Part shown: in pieces, positions 8,222 to 17,075 of the stretch
Layout: every line of letters starts with the position of its first letter
How positions within the stretch are numbered: position 1 is the first letter of the stretch
Assembly: GCF_018279705.1 (NCBI RefSeq)
Contig: NZ_CP036498.1
Span: 2,063,001-2,127,000 of the forward strand
Origin: Tardiphaga alba
GTDB taxonomy: Bacteria; Pseudomonadota; Alphaproteobacteria; Rhizobiales; Xanthobacteraceae
Direction: 5' to 3'
DNA length: 64,000 nucleotides
Notes under the pieces: model-generated
Database searches by the model: none
The model's input: only the letters and a program-made list of their open reading frames with translations
Told to the model about the DNA's origin: nothing
Position numbers and translations under genes: made by a program

Positions 8222-8764
8222 ATGTCCAATACCGATCTTGAAATTGTCGTCGAAGACCCCACCGCGCCCGACGATGAATCGCCGTCCGTCGTCAGCCGTC
8301 GCACTATCGAGATTGCCGTTGCATTGCTGTTGCTGGTTCTGGCCGCCGTGCTCGCACATGATAATTGGAAGACCGGCATCGAATGGGATTCGACCGGCCC
8401 GCAGCCCGGTTATTTCCCGTTCTATCTGTCGGTCATTCTCGGTGGCGCCAGCCTGTATGGCCTGATTTCAGCCGTGTTCGCGAAGGGCGCGAAAGCCGAG
8501 ACCTTTGTGACGCGGGCGCAATTGCGCCGGGTGTTGCTCGTCTTCGTGCCGACCGCACTGTTCTGCCTCGCCACGCAGTTTCTCGGCATCTATGTCGCCA
8601 GCCTGGCGCTGATTGCCGGCTTCATGCGCTTCATCGGCAAGATCGCCTGGTGGAAGTCGCTGCTCACCGCCATCGTTTTCACCGCCATCATGTTCGTGAC
8701 CTTCGATGTCGCCTTCGACGTGATCATGCCCAAGGGGCCGCTCGAACGAGCGCTGGGGCGATAG
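8222..8764 (+). CDS. tctB: Tripartite tricarboxylate transporter TctB family protein
   Basis: The 180-residue protein has a soluble acidic N-terminus and then four hydrophobic segments (about residues 28-45, 60-80, 100-135 and 140-160), the layout of the small membrane subunit of TTT systems. The conserved GPQPGYFPFYLS motif is present near residue 60. TctB pairs with TctA in the inner membrane. The ATG at 8222 is preferred over an upstream ATG at 8177, which would add 15 residues running out of the repeat element. Confidence 0.88.
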   Translation: MSNTDLEIVVEDPTAPDDESPSVVSRRTIEIAVALLLLVLAAVLAHDNWKTGIEWDSTGPQPGYFPFYLSVILGGASLYGLISAVFAKGAKAETFVTRAQLRRVLLVFVPTALFCLATQFLGIYVASLALIAGFMRFIGKIAWWKSLLTAIVFTAIMFVTFDVAFDVIMPKGPLERALGR

Positions 8765-8773
8765 GAGGCCGAC

Positions 8774-10288
8774 ATGGAAGCTTTTGAACTCTTGCTGCAC
8801 GGCTTCTCCGTTCTGATGACGTGGAAGATCCTCGCGCTGATGATGGTCGGGCTCGTGCTCGGCGTGTTTGTCGGCGTGCTGCCCGGCCTCGGCGGGCCCA
8901 ATGGCGTCGCCATTCTGCTGCCGCTGACATTCTCGATGGATCCGACGTCGGCCATCGTGATGCTGTCCTGCATCTATTGGGGCGCGCTGTTCGGCGGCGC
9001 CATCACCTCGATCCTGTTCAACATCCCCGGAGAAGCGTGGTCGGTGGCGACGACCTTCGACGGCTATCCCATGGCGCAGCAGGGCAGGGCCGCAGAAGCA
9101 CTGACGGCGGCATTCACGTCGTCCTTCATCGGTTCGCTGGTCGCGGTGATGCTGATCACCTTCCTGGCGCCGATGATCTCGTCCTTCGCGCTGAAATTCG
9201 GCCCGCCTGAATTCTTTGCCGTGTATCTGCTGACCTTCTGCTCCTTTGTCGGGCTCGGCCGCGAGGCCAAGCACAAGACCGTCATCTCGATGGCGCTGGG
9301 CTTGCTGATCGCAGGTATCGGTATGGATACGGTGTCGGGCAATCTGCGCATGACCTTCGACTCGCCGGAACTGCTGCGCGGCATCAACTTCCTCGTCGCC
9401 GTCATCGGCCTGTTCGGCATCAGCGAGATCCTGCTGACCATGGAAGAGCGGCTGGCGCTGCGCGGCCATGCCGCCAAGATCAGCATACGGACGGTGCTGA
9501 ATGTGTGGATGGACCTGCCGCGCTATTGGGCGACGCTGCTGCGTTCGTCGGTGATCGGCTGCTGGCTCGGCATCACACCGGGCGGCGCCATCGCGGCGTC
9601 CTTTATGGGCTACAATCTCGCCAAGCGCTTCTCGAAGGACTCCGAGAGTTTTGGCAAGGGCCGCATCGAAGGCGTGTTCGCGCCGGAAACCGCGGCGCAT
9701 GCCTCGGGCACCGCAGCGCTGCTGCCGATGCTGGCGCTTGGCATTCCAGGCTCTGGCACGGCAGCGATCCTGCTCGGCGGCCTGATGGTGTGGGGCCTCA
9801 ATCCCGGCCCGCTGCTGTTCGTCGAACACAAGGATTTCGTCTGGGGCCTGATCGCCTCCATGTATCTCGGCAACGTGGTGGGGCTTATTCTCGTACTGTC
9901 CACCGTGCCGATCTTCGCCTCGATCCTCCGCGTGCCCTTCGCAGCGGTGGCGCCGATGATCGTCGTCTCCTGCGCCATCGGTGCCTATGCGATCCAGAAT
10001 GCCATGTTCGACATCTGGCTGATGCTGGGCTTCGGCGTGGTCGGCTATGTCTTCAAGAAGATCGGCATTCCGCTGGCGCCTTTCACGCTGGCACTCGTGC
10101 TCGGCAGCCGCGCCGAGGATGCGTTCCGCCTTGCCATGATCGGCTCCGGCGGCAGCGTCGGCGTATTCTGGTCCAACGGACTTGTCGGCACCATCACCAC
10201 GCTGGCGATCACGCTGCTGTTCTGGCCGGTGATCGATCGCCTGTTCAGCAGCCTTGGCCGCGTATTGAAGCCCGCACGCGCGGGATAG
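8774..10288 (+). CDS. tctA: Tripartite tricarboxylate transporter permease TctA
   Basis: The 504-residue protein is almost entirely hydrophobic with about ten to twelve membrane segments. It has the TctA signatures GVLPGLGGPNGVAILLP (residues about 35-52), GALFGGAITSILFNIPGE (near 75) and a repeated half with GIPGSGTAAILLGGL near 325. It is the large transport subunit, using an ion gradient to import the substrate handed over by TctC. A GGAGG ribosome site precedes the ATG, 9 nt after tctB, and the genes are certainly co-transcribed. Confidence 0.94.
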   Translation: MEAFELLLHGFSVLMTWKILALMMVGLVLGVFVGVLPGLGGPNGVAILLPLTFSMDPTSAIVMLSCIYWGALFGGAITSILFNIPGEAWSVATTFDGYPMAQQGRAAEALTAAFTSSFIGSLVAVMLITFLAPMISSFALKFGPPEFFAVYLLTFCSFVGLGREAKHKTVISMALGLLIAGIGMDTVSGNLRMTFDSPELLRGINFLVAVIGLFGISEILLTMEERLALRGHAAKISIRTVLNVWMDLPRYWATLLRSSVIGCWLGITPGGAIAASFMGYNLAKRFSKDSESFGKGRIEGVFAPETAAHASGTAALLPMLALGIPGSGTAAILLGGLMVWGLNPGPLLFVEHKDFVWGLIASMYLGNVVGLILVLSTVPIFASILRVPFAAVAPMIVVSCAIGAYAIQNAMFDIWLMLGFGVVGYVFKKIGIPLAPFTLALVLGSRAEDAFRLAMIGSGGSVGVFWSNGLVGTITTLAITLLFWPVIDRLFSSLGRVLKPARAG

Positions 10289-10597
10289 GCGCCGGGTCTC
10301 ATTGACGGATGTCCTGTCGGACAGGACATCCGTCGGCCAGCAAAACCACTATTGGCAAGCTCTGCTGCGCTCGCTCGCCCTCGGCGATTGCATGAGCGCG
10401 TTGGCGTGCAAGCCGCACTGCGTTTGTTTCGCCCGACAGATGCAATCCGCTGCTTCTTGATCTGCCCTCATCCGTTCGAATGACAGCCGATCGGATGACG
10501 CCGAAGCCACCCCCACCGAACTAGCTTTGGTCATGCGCTGCCGATCCCGACGGAATTAGGCGGCAGCAAGCCGACGGTTCAGCCTTGGGGAAAATCG
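10289..10597. other. Gap between tctA and porin gene
   Basis: This 309-bp stretch holds the perfect inverted repeat at 10304-10334 and then sequence with no supported gene. It must contain the promoter of the downstream porin gene, but no clear promoter elements stand out. Confidence 0.4.
10304..10334 (+). terminator. Perfect 15-bp inverted repeat, likely transcription end of tctCBA
   Basis: Arms 10304-10318 and 10320-10334 are perfect reverse complements (GACGGATGTCCTGTC) around one base, starting 15 nt after the tctA stop. No T-run follows, so it is either a Rho-assisted end, an RNA-stabilising hairpin or a protein site. Confidence 0.6.
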
Positions 10598-11488
10598 ATG
10601 AGACGAATTCTATGGATTGCCGCTGTTACGGCTGTGCTGGCCGCGCAGGGCGCTGTTGCCGCCGATATGGCTGTGCCGGCGTCGCAACCATTCATCAAGA
10701 CTCCGCGCATGAGCGATCCCCGCATCGACTGGAGCGGCTTCTATGCCGGCGTCAATATCGGCTATGGCTGGGGACGTTCATCGACAGATATAAACTTCAT
10801 CGATGGCGCGACATCGCTCAGTGCAAGCTCGGGCCATTTCGATCTGGATGGCATCAATGGCGGGGGGCAGGTCGGTTATAACTGGCAGCGTCAGAATTGG
10901 GTGATCGGCCTGCAGGCGGATATCCAGGGCGCCCGCCAGAGCGGCAATTTTGCCGCGCTCTGCCTTGGCTCGACAGGCCTCACCGTTGACGGCGCCTGCA
11001 CCCGCGGCCATCGTGGTGACGTCATTGACGATCCCGCTCTGCCGGTCACGCTGCGCATGACGCAGAAGATCGACTGGTTCGGCACCGTGCGTGGTCGCCT
11101 GGGCACGACCGTCGTGCCGCATGTGCTTGTCTATGGGACGGGCGGTCTGGCCTATGGCGGGATCTCGACATCCGGCCGCATCGACGGCGTCAACATCTCC
11201 GACAACGCTGGAGCCGATGGCGCTGATTTTACGCCGGCGACGGCGAGCTTCAGCCATCGCCAAACCAGGATCGGCTGGACGGCCGGGGCGGGGATCGAAG
11301 CCGAGCTGGGCAATAACTGGAGCGCCGCGCTCGATTATCTCTATGTCGATCTCGGAACGGTCTCGGGCACGATTGCCACGCCGGTCACGGCCCTGAGCGG
11401 TGGACCACTCGCTGTCAGCTACAGCTCGCATGTGACGGAGAACATGTTGCGGCTCAGCTTGAACTACAGGTTCGGCGCCGCGCAGTAA
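10598..11488 (+). CDS. Outer-membrane beta-barrel protein, Omp31/porin family
   Basis: The 296-residue product begins with a signal peptide (MRRILWIAAVTAVLAAQGAVA, cleavage near residue 21). The mature N-terminus includes DWSGFYAGVNIGYGWG, the hallmark opening of rhizobial Omp31/Omp25-type barrels. Glycine- and aromatic-rich alternating strands follow, and the protein ends in LSLNYRFGAAQ, with the final strand near the C-terminus as expected for BamA recognition. Its role is probably structural or in outer-membrane permeability. It is a single gene with hairpins on both sides. Confidence 0.9.
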   Translation: MRRILWIAAVTAVLAAQGAVAADMAVPASQPFIKTPRMSDPRIDWSGFYAGVNIGYGWGRSSTDINFIDGATSLSASSGHFDLDGINGGGQVGYNWQRQNWVIGLQADIQGARQSGNFAALCLGSTGLTVDGACTRGHRGDVIDDPALPVTLRMTQKIDWFGTVRGRLGTTVVPHVLVYGTGGLAYGGISTSGRIDGVNISDNAGADGADFTPATASFSHRQTRIGWTAGAGIEAELGNNWSAALDYLYVDLGTVSGTIATPVTALSGGPLAVSYSSHVTENMLRLSLNYRFGAAQ

Positions 11489-11519
11489 TGTTGCAGGCGT
11501 CCGATCGGCGTGACGAGCA

Positions 11520-11542
11520 AAGCCTGCAATACATGCAGGCTT
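11520..11542. terminator. Hairpin between convergent porin and CoA-transferase genes
   Basis: A perfect 9-bp stem (AAGCCTGCA / TGCAGGCTT) with a 5-nt loop lies between two converging genes, and its ends supply A-T flanks in both directions. It could end transcription from both sides, although the T-run is weak. Confidence 0.6.
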
Positions 11543-11563
11543 CGCTTCGAAATGGTTGCCGTT

Positions 11564-12756
11564 TCAGACCGCCTTGTTCTGACGAAGCGTCGCGATCTCG
11601 TCTGCGCTGAACCCGAATTCGGCCAGCACTTCATCGGTCTGCTCGCCAAACTCCGGTGGCCGCGCGGCCATGGTGCTGGGCGTTCGTGAGAGCGTGAAGG
11701 GCTGGCCGACCAGCGTGATCTTGCGGTTCTGATCGTTCGGCACCTCCTGCGCCAGGCCGAGATGCTTGACCTGCGCATCATCGAACATCTGATCGACGCT
11801 GTAGATTGGCCCGCAGGGCACGCCGGCGGCATTTAGCGTCTCAACCCAATATTCGGTCGTGTTTTGCGCCGTGCGCCGTTCGATCTCGGCATTCAAGGCA
11901 TCGCGGTTCTTCGATCGGCTGGGGCCGGTGGCATAGTCGTCATGGGTGATCAGGTCCGGTGCGCCGATCGCCTGGGCGCAACGTTCCCAGATCTTGCCGC
12001 CGGTGGTGGCGATATTGATGTATCCATCGGAGGTCTTGAACACGCCGGTCGGGATGCTGGTCGGGTGGTTGTTGCCCGCCTGTTGCGGAACCTGGCCTTC
12101 CATCAGCCAGCGCGAGGCCTGGAAATCCAGCATGAAGACCTGGGCCTGCAGCAGCGAGGTCTGCACCCACTGGCCCTTGCCGGAGACATCGCGTTCCAGC
12201 AGCGCCGTGAGGATACCCATGGCGCAGAACAGGCCGGCCGTGAGATCAGCCACGGGAATGCCGACCCGCATCGGACCTTCGCCCGGCGCGCCGGTGATCG
12301 ACATCAGGCCGCCCATGCCCTGAGCGATCTGATCGAAGCCGGGCCGCTTGTGATAGGGGCCATCCTGGCCGAAGCCGGAAATGCTGCCATAGACGATGCC
12401 GGGATTGATGGCGTTCAGGCTGTCATAATCGATCCCGAGCCGGGCCTTGACGTCCGGGCGAAAGTTCTCGACGACCACATCGGCCTTTGCGACCATCCGC
12501 TTGAACGCCGCGAGGCCGCTGGGTTCCTTGAGATTCAGCGTCATCGCGCGCTTGTTGCGATGCAGGTTCTGGAAATCAGACCCCTGCCGCGGCCCGCCCG
12601 GCTGTTCCGCCCCGGCATCGTCACTCAAAGCATCGATCTTGATGACATTGGCCCCCAATCCGCCAACTGCCGCACGCAGGTCGGGCCAGAACGGATGCGG
12701 GTGAGATCGAGCACGGTGAAGCGGGAAAGGGCGGAGGAGGCGGGGGGGAGGGGCAT
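11564..12756 (-). CDS. CaiB/BaiF family CoA-transferase, frameshifted near its 5' end
   Basis: The start at 12756 encodes MPLPPASSALSRFTVLDLTR, the usual CaiB opening, and reads to RQLADWG. The conserved continuation ANVIKIDAL is in the next frame. Adding one base to the five-C run at 12652-12656 (plus strand) joins the two parts into a normal protein of about 398 residues. The body has the expected features: ENFRPDV, the catalytic-aspartate segment PGFDQIAQGMGG, and AGVPCGPI near residue 310. Such enzymes move CoA between carboxylic acids. As written, the frame from the start stops early; an alternative start at 12772 in the other frame gives an unlike N-terminus. A homopolymer sequencing error is the simplest explanation. 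Confidence 0.82.
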
Positions 12757-12911
12757 GCGCTACTTCCAACAAGCTGGGTCACTGGCGGAGGACGTAACGG
12801 TTGAAATCGTTACGTAAGAAACGGCATACGTTTAACAGGTCAATGAGGACTAGTTCATCGCTCAAGACCATTGGAGTAACGAGCGGTTTTGCGGCAATGC
12901 CGTGTTTGCCA

Positions 12912-14072
12912 TCAGTAGACTTCGATTCCCTGCTTCTGCCGCGAAAGTAGCTTCCGGTACAGATCGACAGTTTGCTGCCCGATAGCAACGGCCGACATAC
13001 GGGCTACGACCATGTCCCGAGCAGCCTTGCCAAAGCTGTGACGTAGTTCCTGGGATTCGGCTAATCTGCGGATTGCTTGGGCTAACGCAGGTGGATCTTC
13101 TACCGGTACGAGAAACCCGGTGCGCTCGTGAATTGTGATCTCCCGACAACCAGGAACATCGGTTGCGACCATCGGGCGTCCACATGCCGCCGCTTCCAGC
13201 AAACTCTTCGGCAATCCTTCGCGGTGTGAGGGCAGTGCGGCGATGTGAGAGCACTGCCACAATGTCGCTATATCGTCGATGCGACCAAGCCAGCTGATGC
13301 CTGGCTCATTTGTCCAGGCTTTCGCTTCGTCAAACGAAACAGAGGCTGGATTGGCAGGGTCTGGTTCGCCCGCGATGAGAAGCTCGACATCGAGACCCCC
13401 GCTGCGCAGCAGCCTATGCGCGGCAACGAGAGCCCGAATGCCTTTGTCGGTCAACAGCCGTCCGGCGAAACCAACAGTGATGGCGCCGTCGGGTTCTGGC
13501 ATAGAGCGAAGCATATCGGTATCGACACCGGAGCCGCTGATAAGAGCGATCTGGTTGTTCCGCACACCGATGCGCTCAAGCGCTGACTGATCGTCAGGAT
13601 TTTGGACCAGAACAACCGTATGCCGACGATTTAATAGAAACCTCAGAAGCACCGACATCAGGCTACGCAGGAAGCGTGCGCGTGACGCCTCGCCTGTGAA
13701 CGCATAGCCAAGCCCTGTCAGGGCGTTAACTTGCGGTGCGCGCGCGCCAAGCGCCGCCAATCCGCCGAGAACGCAGGACTGCAGGCCGACATGATGAATA
13801 ATCGCTGGCTGAATATTGTTCTCGATTTTCCGGATCGCAAGCATAACCGCCAAGGCTGCGAAAGGTGATCGGCTGCCTCGGTGAAACGGGATGGAATGAA
13901 GCTCAAATCCCTCGGCGCGAATAGCATCTGCCTTCGCTCCGACCCGTGTCGCGACATGCACATTAAAGCCGGCGTCTCGCGCCGCGCGTGCCATCGGTAG
14001 CCGATGAGAGAGGAAGGCAAAATCTTCGTTGACGACGTAAAGCAATCTGGGAGTGTCGGACTGACTATCCAT
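12912..14072 (-). CDS. Glycosyltransferase family 4 protein
   Basis: The 386-residue protein has a GT-B fold layout: an N-terminal acceptor-binding half starting with LLYVVNEDFAFLSHR, and a C-terminal sugar-nucleotide half with VGFAGRLLTDKGI (about residue 205) and the donor motif PSHREGLPKSLLEAAACGRP (about 285-305). The E-x7-E pair (EGLPKSLLE) is intact. It probably adds one sugar to a lipid-linked glycan on the cytoplasmic face. The opening resembles transferases that act on undecaprenyl-linked substrates. It is the last gene of the minus-strand glycan run, 75 nt after the asparagine synthetase. Confidence 0.88.
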   Translation of the reverse strand: MDSQSDTPRLLYVVNEDFAFLSHRLPMARAARDAGFNVHVATRVGAKADAIRAEGFELHSIPFHRGSRSPFAALAVMLAIRKIENNIQPAIIHHVGLQSCVLGGLAALGARAPQVNALTGLGYAFTGEASRARFLRSLMSVLLRFLLNRRHTVVLVQNPDDQSALERIGVRNNQIALISGSGVDTDMLRSMPEPDGAITVGFAGRLLTDKGIRALVAAHRLLRSGGLDVELLIAGEPDPANPASVSFDEAKAWTNEPGISWLGRIDDIATLWQCSHIAALPSHREGLPKSLLEAAACGRPMVATDVPGCREITIHERTGFLVPVEDPPALAQAIRRLAESQELRHSFGKAARDMVVARMSAVAIGQQTVDLYRKLLSRQKQGIEVY

Positions 14073-14146
14073 AAGGTACTAGTGCCGCATCCGGCCGGCC
14101 AAGGCAATCGATACCGACATTCGAGCCGCTAGACGAATCGAAGCAA

Positions 14147-16063
14147 TCAATTTGGAAGCCGCTCGGGCCGCCCGTGAAGTCGCGCCCATTCCTGAAAAGC
14201 AAGTAGCGTCCAGAGCTTTGCCGACGGATCGCCGTGACCGGAGGACAGATCTTTTTGCCATTTGCCGACAACCTCGGCATTAAACAGACCTTGATCGCGA
14301 ATTTTCTTCGGATCACATACGGCGTCGAGCCGTTCACGCGCTGCACCATTCAGTAGAGCGCGTACAGGCATCTCAAATCCGCGCTTCGGCCGATTAAACA
14401 CCTCGGCAGGCAAGCGATCGCGGAACGCGGTTCGGAGAATGCGTTTACCGACCGGGCGCATACCCGCAAAGTCCAGTTTCGATCTGCCATCTATGGCAAA
14501 CGCCCACTCAACTACGCGCTGATCAAGGAACGGAGCGCGCGTCTCAAGCGCATTTGCCATGGACATGCGATCGACTTTCACCAGCATATCCGAGGGAAGG
14601 CCAATAGCCACATCGGCGGCTAACATGCTGTTGATCGGGTCGCTGGATCTGAGATTTGCACGAGCGAGTGAAACCTGTTTCTCAACGTCATAGGCGGATG
14701 CCGATCGGGCACCGAGCAATTCATCGAGATCTCTGCTTCCGAACTCTTGCATCCAAGCTGCTTGCCGGGTGACGGGGTCTGCGTATGACGTATCGGCTAG
14801 GCGGCGGACGCGGCGCATCATTTCAAGAAAACGATTATTCTTGTTATCTGGAAATGCCTGCAATCCGGTTGATATTACGTCGCGGAGCACGCGCGGTAGC
14901 ATTTGCCAACGCTTTGCATAGAGCTCACCCCAGTAGCGTCGATAGCCTCCGAATACCTCGTCAGCGCCATCACCGGTCAGAACGACGGTGACCGACTTTC
15001 TCGTTTCTTCCGAAACGATGAATGTTGGGACGGCAGACGAGTCTGCAAATGGTTCGTCAAGCGCGAGAAATACGCGATCGAGTACTTGAGATGCGCGCCA
15101 CTGCGGCACCTCGATCTCTGTATGGTCGGCTTTAAGATGGCGCGCGACCGCTGCAGCGAGCGGGCGTTCTTCGAAATAGCTGGAAGCACCTTCAAAGCCC
15201 ACTGTGAACGTTTTTGGCGCAATGCCTGCTGACGCCACTGACGCGGCGACAAGTGCGGAATCGATGCCACCAGAAAGAAAAACGCCGACGGGGACATCGG
15301 AGATCAACCGGTCCCTGACAGCCGCATCAAAGCGCTGTCGCAATCCCAGTTCCTGCCCGGGCAAGTCATTGGGGGTTTGGGGTATGTGCAAGGAGGCGTC
15401 GTACCAGCGCGAGACTTCTATGCCGTTGGTGTCAAACCGCAGAAAATGACCGGCAGGCAATTTCGCAATGCCCCGCGCAATGCTGAGAGGCTCAGGGATA
15501 AAGCGCAATTCAAAGAGCGCTCGCAGGGCATCGGGGTCGATCTCGCGCTGCGCGCCCAACATGGCCTCGCACGCAATCAAGTCTGAGCCGATCGCGAGAC
15601 GTGCCCCGTCGCAGGCATATAGCAGTGGCTTCTCGCCAAATCTGTCACGAGCAGCGAACAAAGTTCGGGTCTGGCAATTCCAGATGGCAAAGGAAAACAT
15701 GCCGATCAGCCGGGGAAGAAGCGCAGGCCCCCATTCTTTCCAGCCCGCTAGCAAAACCTCGGTATCGGATTCTGACGTGAACCGGTGTCCTTTCGAAATC
15801 AGCTCAGTTCTGACGTCGTGGAAGTTGAAGATCTCACCGTTGAAGATGATTACCAGCTCATCGCGACGCATCGGCTGCGCTCCACCAGGCGTGAGGTCGA
15901 TCACCGCCAGCCGGGTATGTGCGAAAGCGCAGTGTTGATCCGTCCATTTGCCGTCTGCGTCAGGACCACGCGGGGCAAGGCGGCTGAGAGCGGATCGCAG
16001 ACGACCATGGGTGGAGTCAGGATCAAGGCCGCGAAGATCAACAAGTCCGGCGAGACCGCACAT
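14147..16063 (-). CDS. asnB: Asparagine synthase (glutamine-hydrolyzing)
   Basis: At 638 residues it has both AsnB domains: a class II glutaminase with catalytic Cys2 (MCGLAGLVD) and GGEIFNFHD-type loop near residue 75, and a synthetase domain with the PP-loop LSGGIDSALVA near residue 260. In glycan loci, AsnB homologs often amidate a carboxylate of a sugar or amino acid rather than make free asparagine. Here it follows the carrier-protein/MBOAT cassette, so it may amidate a uronic acid or an amino-acid decoration; that is inference. Length and motifs are normal and the gene is intact. Confidence 0.88.
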   Translation of the reverse strand: MCGLAGLVDLRGLDPDSTHGRLRSALSRLAPRGPDADGKWTDQHCAFAHTRLAVIDLTPGGAQPMRRDELVIIFNGEIFNFHDVRTELISKGHRFTSESDTEVLLAGWKEWGPALLPRLIGMFSFAIWNCQTRTLFAARDRFGEKPLLYACDGARLAIGSDLIACEAMLGAQREIDPDALRALFELRFIPEPLSIARGIAKLPAGHFLRFDTNGIEVSRWYDASLHIPQTPNDLPGQELGLRQRFDAAVRDRLISDVPVGVFLSGGIDSALVAASVASAGIAPKTFTVGFEGASSYFEERPLAAAVARHLKADHTEIEVPQWRASQVLDRVFLALDEPFADSSAVPTFIVSEETRKSVTVVLTGDGADEVFGGYRRYWGELYAKRWQMLPRVLRDVISTGLQAFPDNKNNRFLEMMRRVRRLADTSYADPVTRQAAWMQEFGSRDLDELLGARSASAYDVEKQVSLARANLRSSDPINSMLAADVAIGLPSDMLVKVDRMSMANALETRAPFLDQRVVEWAFAIDGRSKLDFAGMRPVGKRILRTAFRDRLPAEVFNRPKRGFEMPVRALLNGAARERLDAVCDPKKIRDQGLFNAEVVGKWQKDLSSGHGDPSAKLWTLLAFQEWARLHGRPERLPN

Positions 16064-16130
16064 TACGAGGTGGTCCTGTGGAAGGCTATGGAAGTGGAAT
16101 TGCTAGCAATGACGAACTGGCAGGGCATGT

Positions 16131-17075
16131 TCAGGAGCAATGTTGTCCGATAAGCCGATTCAGCTCTTCGGTATATGTACGGCCGCCGCCCTCGGTAAGG
16201 TGCACATTGTCATGAAAATTCGCACTATTCGATCGCACTGCGTCGAGCGCCGGCGTATCGATACCTGTCAAATTACAGACGGGGGCGCCCTTTAACCTTC
16301 GGATTAATTCGGAAATCAGCTGAGCTTGCGCTGGATGTGCGGCGCGATCATCCTTGTAGGCAGGCGTGACGACGAGAATAATTTGAAGATCCGGTCGACG
16401 TGCCACGTTCGACAGGACATCGATATAGGGATCAAGAGACGCACTGAAAGCTAGTGGCGCGAACTCACCTTGCGTTGAGGGTTCAACGACAGAGCCGGCA
16501 GCAAGCTGCGCATATTGAGGAACTAAAGATTTTCCGAAGCCGCGGATAATCTGCGTGATTGCGCCACGATAGGGCCATGTGGCCAGGAAGGTCAGCACAG
16601 AGGAGCCGCCGGGGCGGGTATCTGCAAGCAGTGGTGCGAGGTCGGGATAGGCATTGATCGTGGGAGCAATGCGCCAGACTCGAGAGGCCGAAGGATTGGA
16701 CAGTCCGGAGTTGAGGTCGTAGGGATCTAGTCCAAGAATGATGCGCCGGACATTGGGTTCGCTCGACAAGATGCGTGCCATCGCGATCGAATAGAAAAAG
16801 GTCTGCCCGTCTTGCGCGAAGTTCACGAGGTTTGATGGCCACGCCGTGGGAACGATGGCGTAACGTGCCGTCGAGGTTCCGACGACCGCCGTAGCTGCGC
16901 CGCTCGCGCGTAATGCCACCAACGGAGATGCGCTGGATTTGTTGTAGGCGAAGGTCAAGGCCGCGCCCGAAATACGGTCGAGCAGGAACAATGCTGCCAG
17001 CAGGCTGGCAACGGTGGCCGCGGTTCTCCACTGAGTTTTAATAGCGGAAATAAACGAAGGCACGGGACTGATCAT
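16131..17075 (-). CDS. Membrane-anchored SGNH-like protein, MBOAT partner (DltD/AlgJ-like role)
   Basis: The 314-residue protein has one N-terminal membrane helix (about residues 17-35) and then an exported domain. Two SGNH-hydrolase blocks are visible: GTST with Ser68, and a C-terminal HDNVHL with Asp289 and His292 in the DxxH arrangement. The chosen ATG at 17075 overlaps the end of the upstream MBOAT gene by 38 nt, so the pair is translationally linked; longer in-frame starts would only add MBOAT-antisense-like cysteine-rich sequence. MBOAT acyltransferases of cell-envelope systems commonly work with an SGNH protein of this shape on the outer face (DltB with DltD, AlgI with AlgJ). It probably completes transfer to the glycan. 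Confidence 0.75.
   Translation of the reverse strand: MISPVPSFISAIKTQWRTAATVASLLAALFLLDRISGAALTFAYNKSSASPLVALRASGAATAVVGTSTARYAIVPTAWPSNLVNFAQDGQTFFYSIAMARILSSEPNVRRIILGLDPYDLNSGLSNPSASRVWRIAPTINAYPDLAPLLADTRPGGSSVLTFLATWPYRGAITQIIRGFGKSLVPQYAQLAAGSVVEPSTQGEFAPLAFSASLDPYIDVLSNVARRPDLQIILVVTPAYKDDRAAHPAQAQLISELIRRLKGAPVCNLTGIDTPALDAVRSNSANFHDNVHLTEGGGRTYTEELNRLIGQHCS

Noticed and set aside
8468..9829. 453-codon minus-strand open frame
   Set aside because: Antisense to tctB and tctA; composition (Gln/Arg/His-rich) is that of a shadow frame.
10349..10534. 61-codon minus-strand frame in the tctA-porin gap
   Set aside because: No ribosome site, no motif, and composition unlike the coding genes around it.
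12793..12814. Small inverted repeat CGTAACG-N8-CGTTACG before the CoA-transferase
   Set aside because: Too short and without a T-run; not enough to call a terminator or operator.
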